A DNA stretch of 64,000 nucleotides from Mya arenaria (Eukaryota > Mollusca > Bivalvia > Myida > Myidae), in assembly GCF_026914265.1 (NCBI RefSeq), contig NC_069136.1, positions 38,720,318 to 38,784,317 of the forward strand, read 5' to 3'. The notes beneath the pieces were generated by a model. It was not told the DNA's origin. It saw only the letters and a list, made by a program, of their open reading frames with translations, and did no database searches. The translations under genes were made by a program, and so were the position numbers. Of this stretch, positions 1 to 11,355 are shown one piece after another (position 1 is the first letter of the stretch; the number at the start of each line of letters is the position of its first letter).

Positions 1-3000
1 ACATTACCCAAAGTAATGCGCTTGTGGTGTATACTTAACAAAAGAGATGCGGTGGTGATGTATACATTACCCAGGTGGTGCGCTTGTGGTGTTTACATTA
101 CCCAAAGTAATGCGCTTGTGGTGTATACTTAACCAAAGAGATGCGGTGGTGATGTATACATTACCTAGATGGTGCGCTTGTGGTGTAAACATAACCCAAG
201 AGGTGTGCTTGTGGTGTAAACATAACCAAGGTGGTGCGCTTGTAGTGTATACATAACACAATGGGTGTGTTTGTAGTGTATACATAACCCAAGTGGTGCG
301 CTCGTGGTGTATACATACTCCAAGTAATGCGGTTGTGGTGAATACATTACCAAAGTGCTGCGGTTGTAGTGTATAAATATCTCAAGTGGTGCGGTTGTGC
401 TGTATACAATATCCAAGTGGTGCGCTTGTGGTGTATACAATATCCAAGTGGTGCGCTTGTAGTATATACATAACCCAAGTTGTGCCCTCGGCATGTATAA
501 ATAACCCAAGTGGTGCGCTTGTAGAGGATATATTACCCAAGTGGTGCGCTTGTAGTGTATACATAACCCAATTGGTGAGCTTGTAGTGTATACATAACCC
601 AAGTGGTGCGCTAGTTGTGTAGACATTGCCCAATTATTGCGCTTGTGGTGTATACATAACCCAAGTGGTGCACTTGTAGTGTAAACATTACCCAATGGGT
701 GCGCTTGTAGTGTATACATAACCCAATGAGTGAGCTTGTAGTGTATTCATAACCCAAGTGGTGCGCTTGTGGTATAAATATTACTCAATTGTTGCGCTTG
801 TGGTATATTCATAACCCAAGTGGTGCGCTTAAGGTGTATGAATAACACAAGTGATATACATGACAAAATTGGTGCGCTTGTGGTGTAAACATTACCCAAG
901 TGGTGCGATTGTAGTCTATAAATAACACAAGTGGAGCGCTTATTGTGTATACATAGCCCGTGAAGTGCGTTTTTTAGTGTACACATAACCCATGTTGAGC
1001 GGTTGTGGTGTATACATTACTCAAGTGGTGCGGTTGTGGTGTATACATAACCCAAGAGCAGCGATTGTTGTGTATACATTACCCAAGTGCTGGGGTTGTG
1101 GTGTATACATTACCCAAAAGGTGCGGTTGTGATGTATACATTACCCAAGTGGTGCGCTTGTGGTGTATCCATAACCCAAAGTAGTGCGCTTGTGGTGTAA
1201 ACATAATCCAAGTCGTTCTGCTGTGGTGTATACATAATCCAAGTGGTGCGGTTGTGGTGTATACATAATCCAAGTGGTTCGGTTCTGGTGTAAACATAAC
1301 CCAAAAGAGTGCACTTGTGGTGTATACATAATCTAAGTGGTGCGGTTGTGGTGTATACATAACCCAAAAGAGTGCGCTTGTGGTGTATACATAATCCAAG
1401 TGGTGCGCTTGTGGTGTATACATAACCCAAAAGAGTACGCTTGTGGTGTATACATAATCTCAGTGGTGCGGTTGTGGTGTATACATTACCCAAAAGAGTG
1501 CGTTTGAGTTGTGAATATAATCCAAGTGGTGCGGTTGTAAAGCATACATAACCAAAAGTAGTGCGGTTGTGGTGAGCATAATGTATGTGCTGCGGTTGTG
1601 ATGTATACATTACCCAAAGTAGTGCGCTTGTGGTGTATACATTACCTAAGTGGTGCGGTTGTTGTGCATATATTACCCAAGATGTGCGGTTTTAGTCTAT
1701 ACATAACCCAAGTGGTGCGCTTGTGGTGTATACATAACCCAATTGGTGCGTTTGTGGTGTATACAATATCCAAGTGGTGCGGTTGTAGTCTATACATAAC
1801 CAAAGTGGTGCGCTTGTGGTGTATACATACCCCAAGTGTCGCGCTTGTGGTGTATACATAACCCAAGTGGTGAGCTTTGAGTGTATACAATATCCAAGTG
1901 GTGCGTTTGTGGTGTATACATAACCCAAGTGGTGCGCTTGTGGTGTATAAAATATCAAAGCGGTGCGATTGTGGTGTATACAATATCCAAGTGGTGGGCT
2001 TGTGGTGTATATATAACCCAACTGGTGAGCTTGTAGTGTATACAATATCCAAGTGGTGCGGTCGTGGTGTATACATAACCCAACTGGTGAGCTTGTAATG
2101 TATACAATATCCAAGTGGTGCGGTCGTGGTGTATACATAACCTAAGTGGTGCGCCTGTAGTGTTTACAATATCCAAATGATGTGGTTGCGGTTTAAATAT
2201 AACCCGAGTGGTGCGGTTGTTGTGTTTACATTACCCAAAGTAATGCGCTTGTGGTGTATACTTAACCAAAGAGATGCGGTGGTGATGTATACATTACCCA
2301 GATGGTGCGCTTGTGGTGTAACCATAATCCAAGAGGTGTGCTTGTTGTGTAAACATAACCCAGGTGGTGCGCTTATAGTGTATACATAACACAATGGGTG
2401 TGCTTGTAGTGTAAACATAACCCAAGTGGTGCGCTTGTGGTGTATACATTACCCCTGTTGTGAGCTTGTAGTGTACATATAATTCGAGTGGTGCGCTTGT
2501 GGTGTATTCATAACCCAAAGTAGTGCGCTTGTGGTGTAAACATAATCCAGGTCGTTCAGTTGTGGCGATACATAATCCAAGTGGTGCGGTTGTGTTGTAT
2601 ACATGATCCAAGTGGTTCGGTTGTGGTGTATACATAACCCAAAAGAGTGCACTTGTGGTGTATAAATAATCCAAGTGGTGCGGTTGTGGTGTATACATAA
2701 CCCAAAATAATGCGCTTGTGGTGTATACATAATCCAAGTGGTGCGGTTGTGGTGTATACATAATCCGAAAGAGTGCGCTTGTGGTGTAAACATAATCCAA
2801 GTGGTGCGGTTGTGGTGTATACATTACTCAAAAGATTGCGCTTGAGTTGTAAACATAATCCAAGTGATGCGGTTGTGATGCATACATAACCAAAAGTAGT
2901 GCGGTCGGGTGAACATAATTTAGTTGGTGCGGTTGTGATGTATACATTACCCAAAGTAGTGCGCTTGTGGTGTATACATAACCAAAGTGGTGCGGTTGTT

Positions 3001-4600
3001 GTGCATGCATTACCCAAGTTGTGCAGTTGTTGTCTATACATAACCCAAGTGGTGCGCTTGTGGTGTATACATAACCCATTTGGTGCGTTTATGGTGTATA
3101 CAATACCCAAGTGGTGCGGTTGTAGTCTATACATAACCAAAGTGGTGCGCTTGTGGTGTATACATAACCAAATTGTTGCGTTTGTGGTGTATACAATATC
3201 CAAGTGGTGCGGTTGTAGTCTATACATAACCCAGGTGGTGCGATTATGGTGTATACATAACCCAAGTGTCGCGCTTGTGGTGTATACATAACCCAAGTGG
3301 TGAGCTTAGAGTGTATACAATATCCAAGTGGTGCGTTTGTGGTGTAAGCATAACGGAAGTGGTGCACTTGTGATGTATACAATACCAAAGTGGTGCGCTT
3401 GTGGTGTATACATAACCCAAGTGGTGCGCTTGTGTTGTATACAATATCCAAGCGGTGCGCTTGTGGTGTATACAATATCCAAGTGATGCGCTTTTGGTGT
3501 ATATAATATTCAAGTGTTGCGCTTGTGGTGTATATAATGTCCAAGTGGTGCGCTTGTGGTGTATACATAACCCAACTGGTGAGCTTGTTGTGTATACAAT
3601 ATCCAAGTGTTGCGGTCGTGGTGTATTCATAACCTAAGTGGTGCGCCTGTAGTGTTTACAATATCCAAGTGATGTGGTTGCGGTTTAAACATAACCCGAG
3701 TGGTGCGGTTGTGGTGTTTACATTACCCAAAGTAATGCGCTTGTGGTGTATACTTAACCAAAGAGGTGCGGTGGTAATGTAAACATTATCCAGGTGGTGC
3801 GCTTGTGGTGTAAACATAACCCAAGAGGTGTGCGTGTGGTGTAAACATAACCCAGGTGGTGCGCATGTAGTGTATATATAACACAATGGGTGTGCTTGTA
3901 GTGTATCCATAACCCAAGTGGTGCGCTTATGGTGTATACATAACCCCTGTTGTGAGCTTGTAGTGTATATATAATTCGAGTGATGCACTTGTGGTGTATA
4001 CATACTACAAGTAATGCGGTTGTGGTGAATACATTACCAAAGTGCTGCGGTTGTAGTGTATACATAACTCAAGTGGTGCGGTTGTGGTGTATACAATATC
4101 CAAGTTGTGCGCTTGTGTTATATACAATATCCAAGTGGTGCGGTTGTGGTGTATACAATATCCAAGTGGTGCGGTTGTGGTGTATACAATACCCAAGTGG
4201 TGCGGTTGTGGTTTATACATTATTCAAATGGTGCGGTTGTGATGTATACATTACCCAAGTGGTGCGGTTGTTCTCTATACATAACCCAAGTGGTGCACTT
4301 GTAGTGTATACATTATCTCAGTGGTGCAAGTATGATGTATACATAACCCAAGAGGTGCACTTGTGATGTATACATTACAATTATGGTGCGCTTGTGGTGT
4401 ATACATAACCCAAGTGCACGCATGGTGCGCTTGTGGTGTAAACATTACCCAAGTGGTGCGCTTGTTGTTTATACATAAACCAAGAGCAGCGAATGTTGTG
4501 TATACATTACCCAAGTGGTGCGCTTGTGGTGTATACATAACCCAACAGCAGCGAATGCTATGTATACATTACCCAAGTGGTGCGCTTGTGGTGTATACAT
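1..4600. repeat. 31-bp minisatellite, TpG-rich half
   Basis: About 150 degenerate tandem units of ~31 bp, with core GTGGTGCGCTTGTGG followed by TGTATACATAACCCAA. Variants alternate (TAACCC or TTACCC; TACAATATCC; GCGCTT or GCGGTT). Longer blocks recur: the stretch around 90-165 is repeated almost exactly at 2222-2297 and 3714-3789, so the array has higher-order structure from segmental duplication. Every long open frame here is a by-product of the repeat (recurring MYTPQAHHLG-like peptides on the minus strand) and is not called as a gene. The array runs off the left edge of the window. Confidence 0.95.
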
Positions 4601-5790
4601 AACCTGTGTGTCGCGCATGCCGTGTATACATAGCCTGTGTGTCTTCCTCGACTTGCCGAGTATACAAAACGCGCTCTCCGTGTATATATCACGCGAGTGT
4701 CGCGCTTGCCGTGAATATATTACGCGTGTGTCGCGCTCGTCGTGTATATATCACGCGTGTATCGCGCTCGCCGTGTATATATGACGCGTGTGTCGCGCTT
4801 GCCGTGTATACATAACCCGTATGCCGCGCTCGCCGTGTATACATAGCCCGTGTGTCGCGCTTGCCGTATATACATAGCCCGTGTGTCGCGCTTGCCGTGG
4901 ATGCGTTACCCGTTTCTTGCGCTTGCCGTTTATGCATAAACTCTGTGTCGCGCTTCCCGTGTATACATAGCCCGTGTGTCGCGCATGCCGTGTATGCGTT
5001 ACCCGTTTCTTGCGCTTGCCGTTTATGCATAAACTGTGTGTCGCGCTTGCCGTGTATGCATTACCCGTTTCTTGCGCTTGCCGTTTATGCATAAACTGTG
5101 TGTCGCGCTTGCCGTTTATGCATAACCTGTGTCGCGCTTGCCGTGTATACATAGCCCGTTTGTCGCGCTTGCCGTGTATACATAGCCCGTGTGTCGCGCT
5201 TGCCGTGTATACATAACCCGTGTGTCGCGCTTGCCGTGTATACATAGCCCGTGTGTCGCGCTTGCCGTGTATACATAGCCCGTGTGTCGCGCTTGCCGTG
5301 TATACATAGCCCGTGTGTCGCGCTTGCCGTGTATACATAACCCGTGTGTCGCGCTTGCCGTGTATACATAACCCGTGTGTCGCGCTTGCCGTGTATACAT
5401 AACCCGTGTGTCGCGCTTGCCGTGTATACATAACCCGTGTGTCGCGCTTGCCGTGTATACATAACCCGTGTGTCGCGCTTGCCGTGTATACATAACCCGC
5501 GTGTGTCGCGCTTGCCGTGTATACATAGCCCGTGTGTCGCGCTTGCCGTGTATACATAGCCCGTGTGTCGCGCTTGCCGTGTATACATAGCCCGTGTGTC
5601 GCGCTTGCCGTGTATACATAGCCCGTGTGTCGCGTTTGCCGTGTATACATAACCCGTGTGTCGCGCTTGCCGTGTATACATAACCCGTGTGTCGCGCTTG
5701 CCGTGTATACATAACCCGTATGTCGCGCTTGCCGTGTATACATAACCCGTGTGTCGCGCTTGCCGTGTACACATAACCCGCGTGTGTTTG
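4600..5790. repeat. 31-bp minisatellite, CpG-rich half
   Basis: Continues the preceding array with the same 31-bp period and the same TGTATACATA core, but the other half of the unit reads GTGTGTCGCGCTTGCCG. Each unit therefore carries several CpGs where the left half has TpG. Units at 5200-5780 are nearly identical, implying recent homogenisation; units at 4620-5130 are more diverged and include a TTTATGCATAAACTG variant. A 2-base CG insertion occurs near 5500. The open frames through it (MYTRQARHTGYVYTASATHG type) are repeat artefacts present in several frames at once. Confidence 0.95.
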
Positions 5791-5810
5791 ATTGTCATAC
5801 CTCTATTCTT

Positions 5811-6773
5811 CTAGTGCCTTAATGGGTAAAAAATTAAAATAAAAAAGAGATTTACCGACAAAGGGCTGGAAACGTATCCTTTCGGACATGTCGTTGTTTT
5901 TTCCACTATAATATCGGTCGGTTTGCGGTACAAATCGAAGATATTCATTGTCAATCTTGTGAGGATTTCGTTGCCCTTTCTTTTCATCCCTACCATTGGT
6001 TCATCGCAAACAATCTGGTCAGAAATCTCACCAGACACACACTGGTAACAGTAAGGATTTCTATACACACGTTTGTCCGGTGCGATAAACGGCGCAACAA
6101 TAGACATACATTTGCGTTTCAAAACTGGATCGGAGCAGTCTTCGGCGTAATGATAGTGACATATAGGCATCCTATAGGTGTTTAGGTGCATCTTGACTGG
6201 CACGTATTGTTGATAGTATGGACCAGTCCCCTTGCGAACTTCTTTTTCATTCATAACGTTTGTGATTACATCGCTTCGAAGTCCTAATGGCATTGAAGTA
6301 GTTCCCGTCACATGTATGCTGCGTTTCCATTTATCGTAGTTATAGTAGCCATTACATTCTGCGTAATATGCATTTTTAAAAATTATAACATTGGCTACCA
6401 CAGGCGCCACTTCATCAGTGAAGACTGTAGTAAGATTTTCAGTTTTCGTACAAGTGTCCATCATATAATAATCCTTTGAATCAGGAATAATCTTACTACC
6501 AGTTGGTATACAATTATTATTAAAGAATGTGGTTTCAACGGATTCATCACAGCACGGTCTCATATAGACTTTGCAGTAGAAGCTACAGCTGCACGGCCTA
6601 CAGCAGAACTCTTTCTTCTCACCAAGTGATTTATTATATTGTGCACCTTGTATTTTTTCACAATAGGACGTATATGGACAATATTTAGGCAGATCATCAA
6701 AGATGTCAAAATCGTACCCACATGCCAAATATAACAGTCCATTTAATGCACAGAAGAACACGAATTTTAACAT
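5811..6773 (-). CDS. cysteine-rich secreted or ectodomain protein (possibly a first exon)
   Basis: This frame encodes 320 residues from a good ATG followed by a signal peptide (MLKFVFFCALNGLLYLACG). A cysteine cluster follows at residues ~32-75 (CPYTSYCEK, then CCRPCSCSFYC, then PCCDE), spaced like the somatomedin-B-like modules at the N-terminus of many molluscan Mth/adhesion-type receptors. Further paired cysteines lie at ~205-260 (CHYHYAEDC, NPYCYQC), and there is one clear N-glycosylation site (NLT). The last ~20 residues are hydrophobic. However, a splice-donor-like CG|GTAAAT lies at 5856/5855 just before that tail, so the true exon may end at 5856 and continue beyond the minisatellite to the left. 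In that case this is the ectodomain exon of a larger receptor and the tail is read-through into an intron. Codon-level coherence and absence of repeats argue that it is a real gene. Exact family not identified. Confidence 0.7.
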   Translation of the reverse strand: MLKFVFFCALNGLLYLACGYDFDIFDDLPKYCPYTSYCEKIQGAQYNKSLGEKKEFCCRPCSCSFYCKVYMRPCCDESVETTFFNNNCIPTGSKIIPDSKDYYMMDTCTKTENLTTVFTDEVAPVVANVIIFKNAYYAECNGYYNYDKWKRSIHVTGTTSMPLGLRSDVITNVMNEKEVRKGTGPYYQQYVPVKMHLNTYRMPICHYHYAEDCSDPVLKRKCMSIVAPFIAPDKRVYRNPYCYQCVSGEISDQIVCDEPMVGMKRKGNEILTRLTMNIFDLYRKPTDIIVEKTTTCPKGYVSSPLSVNLFFILIFYPLRH

Positions 6774-7190
6774 CGTTAGTTCAGATGTGAAACAGAATCC
6801 CAGGTATATTTAATTTCAAAATATATTTTCATATCGAACGCAAATATGCAACTTAAAAATACACTATGCTTTGGAAATTTAAAATACAAATCCAAAGAAA
6901 TATCCTCCTTGTTTCCGAGTAAACATTTCGAAAAGGCTACCGTGCTTTATTCAAGCGATGTTTACTGTGACACGCCCGATCTCGTCGCTTTATATTCAGT
7001 TCAACACGTATGAAGGCCGTGCAAAACTAATTATATGTTTAATGTTTGGTTAAATGTTTCATATTGAAAAATATTTATTAAATATTTTCATTTATTATTA
7101 TGTTGAATACTTAAATGTGTGAGTAATGTATTTTCATTATTCCCGCCAAGATATTCCAAAACGAGCTATATAAATTTGATACACTCATAT
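6774..7190. other. 5' flank of the cysteine-rich gene
   Basis: AT-rich DNA upstream (to the right) of the minus-strand gene; its promoter should lie here. I see no convincing TATA box or other element. Confidence 0.4.
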
Positions 7191-7194
7191 GTAT

Positions 7195-7675
7195 AATTGT
7201 CCTAATATTAATTGCTCATTTTCACACTTGTCTTAATATTTATTGCTCATGTTCACACTTGTCCTAATATTTATTGCTCATTTTCACACTTGTCCTGATA
7301 TTTATTGCTCATTTTCACACTTATCCTGATATTTATTGCTCATCTTCACACTTGTTCTAATATTCATAACTCAGCTTCACACTTGTTCTAATATTCATAA
7401 CTCAGCTTCACACTTGTCCTAATATTCATAATTCAGCTTCACACTTGTCCTAGTATTCATAACTCAGCTTCACACTTGTCCTAGTATTCATATCTCAGCT
7501 TCACACTTGTCCTAATATTAATAACGCAGCTTCACACTTGTCCTAATATTAATAACGCAGCTTCACACTTGTCCTAACATTTATAACTCAGCTTTAAACT
7601 TGTCCTAATATTTGTAACTCAGCTTCACACTTGTCCAATTTGTTACTGCTCAACCTCACACTTGTTTTTTTATTG
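7195..7675. repeat. 31-bp tandem repeat, about 15 units
   Basis: Units of CTTCACACTTGTCCTA followed by ATATTCATAACTCAG, 31 bp each. The left third carries a variant ending in TTTATTGCTCATTTT and the right end decays after 7620. The sequence is unrelated to the 1-5790 array although the period is the same. Confidence 0.92.
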
Positions 7676-8133
7676 TTAAGAAATACTGACACCGCAACGG
7701 CCAAACAAACAGTTCATTTATTTAAACACGGTTACACATTAATTCAAGAATGGTAGAACATAGGAACAAAGGATTGGTATAAGTAGAACATGTATTTAGT
7801 TTTGTGGTTTTGCATTGCAGTACAATATGCCCGACAAATTAAACACAAAATAAACTTGGCATGGCGTACGACACTCCGTATGTTTTATTTAGTAATTATT
7901 AAAGGGCAACGAAGGTTCAAGACAAATATTAGGTTCACTTTATTCACTTATTTGCAAATGGAAACCATTCATTATTGTGGTTTATCTACGATGTGAGGAT
8001 AAAATATCGAAGACAGTCTTATGCCCGTATTGCATTTCAACAAATTAGATGAACGGAATACCATTATTTTCAAATAAGCAGGATTCGCGGATCAGCATTT
8101 GAAGGTTTTCATGTACCTTATGTATGTGAAAGA
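7676..8133. other. no recognisable feature
   Basis: AT-rich spacer. A 68-codon open frame at 7790-7996 has no recognisable domain and is not called. Confidence 0.4.
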
Positions 8134-8494
8134 GAGAAGCTGCACTCTCACAGATACTCTGTTTTTAAAACTCTTTTATTATTTGTCTTGGAAGGAGCAA
8201 ATTTTTGCGTAAATATCTGCAAACCAATGAAAAAAGATTGCTGACGAAAGATCAGATCGCCGATTTTCACATTTCCGTTCGAGAATTAATGTTTTATGGC
8301 TTAAACCGTTAATAACGGTTTAAGAAAAATGCATAAAACATTAATTTTTGAACTTAAATATAACACTCTGCAATCTAATTTTTTGTCAGCAGTATATACC
8401 TGGTTTCCATGCATTTTCACAAAAAAATGGCTCGTTCCAACACAAATAATAAAAACGTTTTTTTAAACGTTAAATGTGTGAGAGTGCAGCTTAA
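8134..8494. mobile_element. palindromic MITE, family A
   Basis: Terminal inverted repeat AAGCTGCACTCTCACAG at the left and its complement at the right, ending in TTAA at 8491-8494. The interior is itself palindromic, with a hairpin centred near 8315 (AAACCGTTAATAACGGTTT). There is no coding capacity. Other copies: 36735-37097, 50504-50834, 51818-52167, with partial copies at 41065-41283 and 49150-49327. The left terminal TTAA has decayed. Confidence 0.9.
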
Positions 8495-8664
8495 GACACG
8501 ATGACATGAGGGATATAGGATACCTTTCCCGAGGATGTGTTTTGATGTATCAACGCCAAAGGTATGATGTATTTAAGGACTGAATTGTTCCTCTAGACAT
8601 CATGTCAATTATGAAAACAAACATGGAACCATCATAGACAACTCCAGTACACAAACATAAACAT

Positions 8665-9039
8665 TTAAAGATGCACTCTTACTCCCAAATAAGATTTACC
8701 ACAATAAATAATATTGTTTCAATATACGAAAAATGATGAATAAAGGTCGAAAACAATGGTTCTATGAAGGATAAAAAGTTTAATTTGAAAGAAATGAGCA
8801 TGAAACACGGTATTTCTACCTGATGAGACTATAGTAGACCACCGTAAATCTTTTAGCACTCACTAATCATTTAATATTTTTGCGCTTTCTGTTATTAAAT
8901 ACACGGTTACAATCTTGTTATCAGTAATTAATATTTTCCATAAAATACATTATTTAGTAAGTAGTTAAAGGTATATCTGTCAAATTGATGTGTATTATAT
9001 ATGTGTATGTATTGAGTTTGACTTAGAGTGTTACTTTAA
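8665..9039. mobile_element. MITE, family B
   Basis: Begins TTAAAGATGCACTCTTACT and ends GTGTTACTTTAA. It is the reverse complement of the 372-bp copy at 60647-61018 over its full length and also matches the partial copy at 11116-11355. It is non-coding. It abuts the next element, sharing one TTAA at 9036-9039. Confidence 0.88.
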
Positions 9040-9270
9040 AGCTGCACTCTCACAGACCGTTTGGACATTTTGGACACTTTTGTTTTGTTTCAGAATCAGC
9101 TGCTTTAATGATTTCTCCTTCAATGTAATCATATAAATAAACTCACATTAGAATCGATCTCAATTGTTCCGTACCCAGCGTTGGTAGCGCCATTAGCAAT
9201 AAAATGGCTCATGCAGAGACATATATAAACGACAATATGTACAAACGGTCAATCTTTGAGAGTGCAGCTT
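9036..9270. mobile_element. short MITE with family A ends
   Basis: Starts TTAAAGCTGCACTCTCACAG and ends GAGAGTGCAGCTT, so the ends match family A. The ~190-bp interior is different from the standard family A body. The right TTAA has mutated to TTCAA. Probably a separate subfamily or a derivative mobilised by the same transposase. Confidence 0.8.
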
Positions 9271-10068
9271 CAAACCATGATAAAGGAACAATGTATGAGT
9301 CCTAACGACATGATACGACTATACCCCCAGCAGTTCTGTTTAGAAAATGTCTTCTTACGGTTGTAAGCGGACCACGCATGAGAATTTCGAGTAAACCCAC
9401 TAGCCGATACATTGTATTAAGAAAGGTCATGATAATAATATAATGTTTACCTTCCGGATATTTTTCTTCTATTTATCAATCTGAATATATTAATTTATTA
9501 ATGCATTTATTTGCTCACTTATATATGCAATATATTTATCGTCGTATAAGTCAGATACAGTTAGACGTTTTTTCTTCGAACCGTTATCAAGGACGAACAC
9601 CAAACAAATTGGTTTTCGTCCTAGCGGAACGGCTTCTTACGTCTGTAAGAGGACACTTTTGAACTCGTACTGTATCTTTTATTTCAGCAAGAGACACAAC
9701 CGAACATATACCATAAGACAACATATGAATCAGAACGATCTTTATCAATAAGTAAGGAGATAGTCGCCTTGGAAACGATCAGTGACAGAAAAGCAGTTAA
9801 AAGCTTTAACAATGTTTGTTTTTTAACAATTTGGTTAACTAAATAATTTTCTGCATATCTTATGATGATGATTAGCTGTGATATGCACTCAGTTCCTTGA
9901 CAATAGGAACAGAACTGAACACAAACGAAAACATATTAGATACGGAAATGAAAGGTCTCCTTTACGATTTAAGCATAAAGAGCTCATCGTCACATTACAC
10001 AATTGTAAACTACAAATACAGAACACACTAACAAACGCACGCATGTACGCACGCTTGCACGCACGCAA

Positions 10069-10069
<1 letters not shown>
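9271..10069. other. no gene; small duplicated hairpin motif
   Basis: AT-rich DNA without recognisable genes. A ~22-bp motif with a TTAC/GTAA hairpin occurs twice: CTTCTTACGGTTGTAAGC at 9349 and CTTCTTACGTCTGTAAGA at 9632. Confidence 0.4.

Positions 10070-10113
<44 letters not shown>
10070..10113. repeat. (CA)n microsatellite
   Basis: About 22 uninterrupted AC dinucleotides, preceded by a looser GCACGCACGC stretch. Open frames crossing it are artefacts. Confidence 0.97.
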
Positions 10114-10115
<2 letters not shown>

Positions 10116-10484
10116 TATTCAATCATAGTCTGACATATTATGGATGTTTATCATTCGGGTTTGATATTTCTGAATATAATTATGCCAATATAGAAGGGTG
10201 CGTAGTATTATTGTCACAATTAACCTTAACTTGAACCTCATTAAATTCACCGTGTTGAAATCAGATACTTTGTTAACTCAAATATTTCCATTATTGGTAT
10301 CGTTAAAAGTAATGACTGTCTTGGCTGGCTGCCATATAAGGTGCGTCTCTTACTTTTGCCAATTTCGGAATTTGTTGTTTGTTCATTCCTCATTTGTTAT
10401 AGTCAAAAGGTAACCAGAAGGTAGAACTCTTACCATGTGATATGTACCAATGCCATTCACTTATTTGCTCGCTTCCCATTAAAC
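10114..10484. other. no recognisable feature
   Basis: Short open frames at 10198-10413 have no recognisable content. Nothing else seen. Confidence 0.35.
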
Positions 10485-10840
10485 GTAGCCCTTGATATTA
10501 ATATGGTACTGGACATTCATCATATAGGTTCTAATTCGGAACTCCTCGGCCATTTTTATCGAAAACAACCTCGGATGTGTGTCGTTACATCAGTTGAAGT
10601 AGTTCGTAAATTTGTTAATTGTATCATTAATTAAATGTAGCGTTTTAGAGTTGTATTTATTGATGTAAGTTTAAATTAATTGCCAGTAAAGTGAATTATT
10701 GCAAACATAATTAAGATTTCTAAGAGTTAAGTCATAAAGTTTAACTGCTAAATGAAATTCCGACGCGATCTACTTGCAGCGCACGTAAACGTACCACTTT
10801 TTGAGTATGTAAACCGTCCAAATACATCCGAGGTTGTTTT
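10485..10840 (+). mobile_element. interspersed repeat, family E
   Basis: Aligns by eye with 40275-40600 along ~330 bp. Shared blocks include GAACTCCTCGGCCATTTT, AACCTCGGATGTGTGTCG and AAGTAGTTCGTAAA, plus TCTAAGAGTTAAGTC further on. Non-coding. Two diverged copies 30 kb apart indicate a dispersed element of unknown class. Confidence 0.7.
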
Positions 10841-10884
10841 CGATAAAAATGACCAAGGAGCTCCGAATGATAGGTTCTTTAGTT

Positions 10885-11050
10885 GTCCGGTTAGAGCAGT
10901 GATAAACGCATTCGCTTCTCACCAAGGCGACCCGGGTTCGATCCCCAGCCTGGGCGCATGTGAGTTTGGTTCACGCCGGACAAGTGGGTTTTCTCCAGGT
11001 ACTCCATTTCCCCCCACAGCACAAGACCACATTCTCGCGCAATATACTGC
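10885..11050 (+). mobile_element. tRNA-derived SINE
   Basis: The head resembles a tRNA with RNA polymerase III promoter boxes: an A-box-like GGTTAGAGCAGTGATAAAC and a perfect B box GGTTCGATCCC. A conserved SINE body follows (TGGTTCACGCCGGACAAG, GTGGGTTTTCTCCAGGTACT, TTTCCCCCCACAGCACAAG). This body resembles the central domain shared by many metazoan SINEs. The tail is not obvious, so the copy may be 3'-truncated near 11050. Confidence 0.82.
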
Positions 11051-11115
11051 ATACTAACGGGTGTGACTCGTTATCATAAATTTCTTCACAATCGTTGTAA
11101 AACATATATAATATT

Positions 11116-11355
11116 TCAAGTGACACTCTTATTCAAAAACAATACACATGTATAACAAATATAAATTTTGAGTGATGAACCTTAAACTACTCACTAAAAG
11201 ATGCATTTATGGATAATATCAATTACTGATAACAAGATTGTAACCGTGTATTTCAAAGCAGAATGCGCAAACAAATTAAATGAAAGATGCTAAAGGATTA
11301 ACTGTGGTCTTCTATAGTTTTATAAGGTAGAAAAACCGTGTTTTATGCTCATTTC
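11116..11355 (+). mobile_element. MITE family B, 3'-truncated
   Basis: Starts AGTGACACTCTTATTCAAAA and follows the 60647-61018 copy through CCGTGTTTTATGCTCATTTC, then breaks off at ~11355 where KRBA2-like coding sequence begins. The ATG of that open frame lies inside the MITE. Confidence 0.75.

Noticed and set aside
1..5790. CRISPR-like array of 31-bp repeats
   Set aside because: Units are directly adjacent with no unique spacers, in a eukaryotic genome; it is a minisatellite.
4751..5798. Minus-strand open frames of 218-330 codons in the CpG-rich array
   Set aside because: Three frames are open at once and encode the same 31-bp unit peptides; this is a property of a 31-bp stop-free repeat, not a gene.
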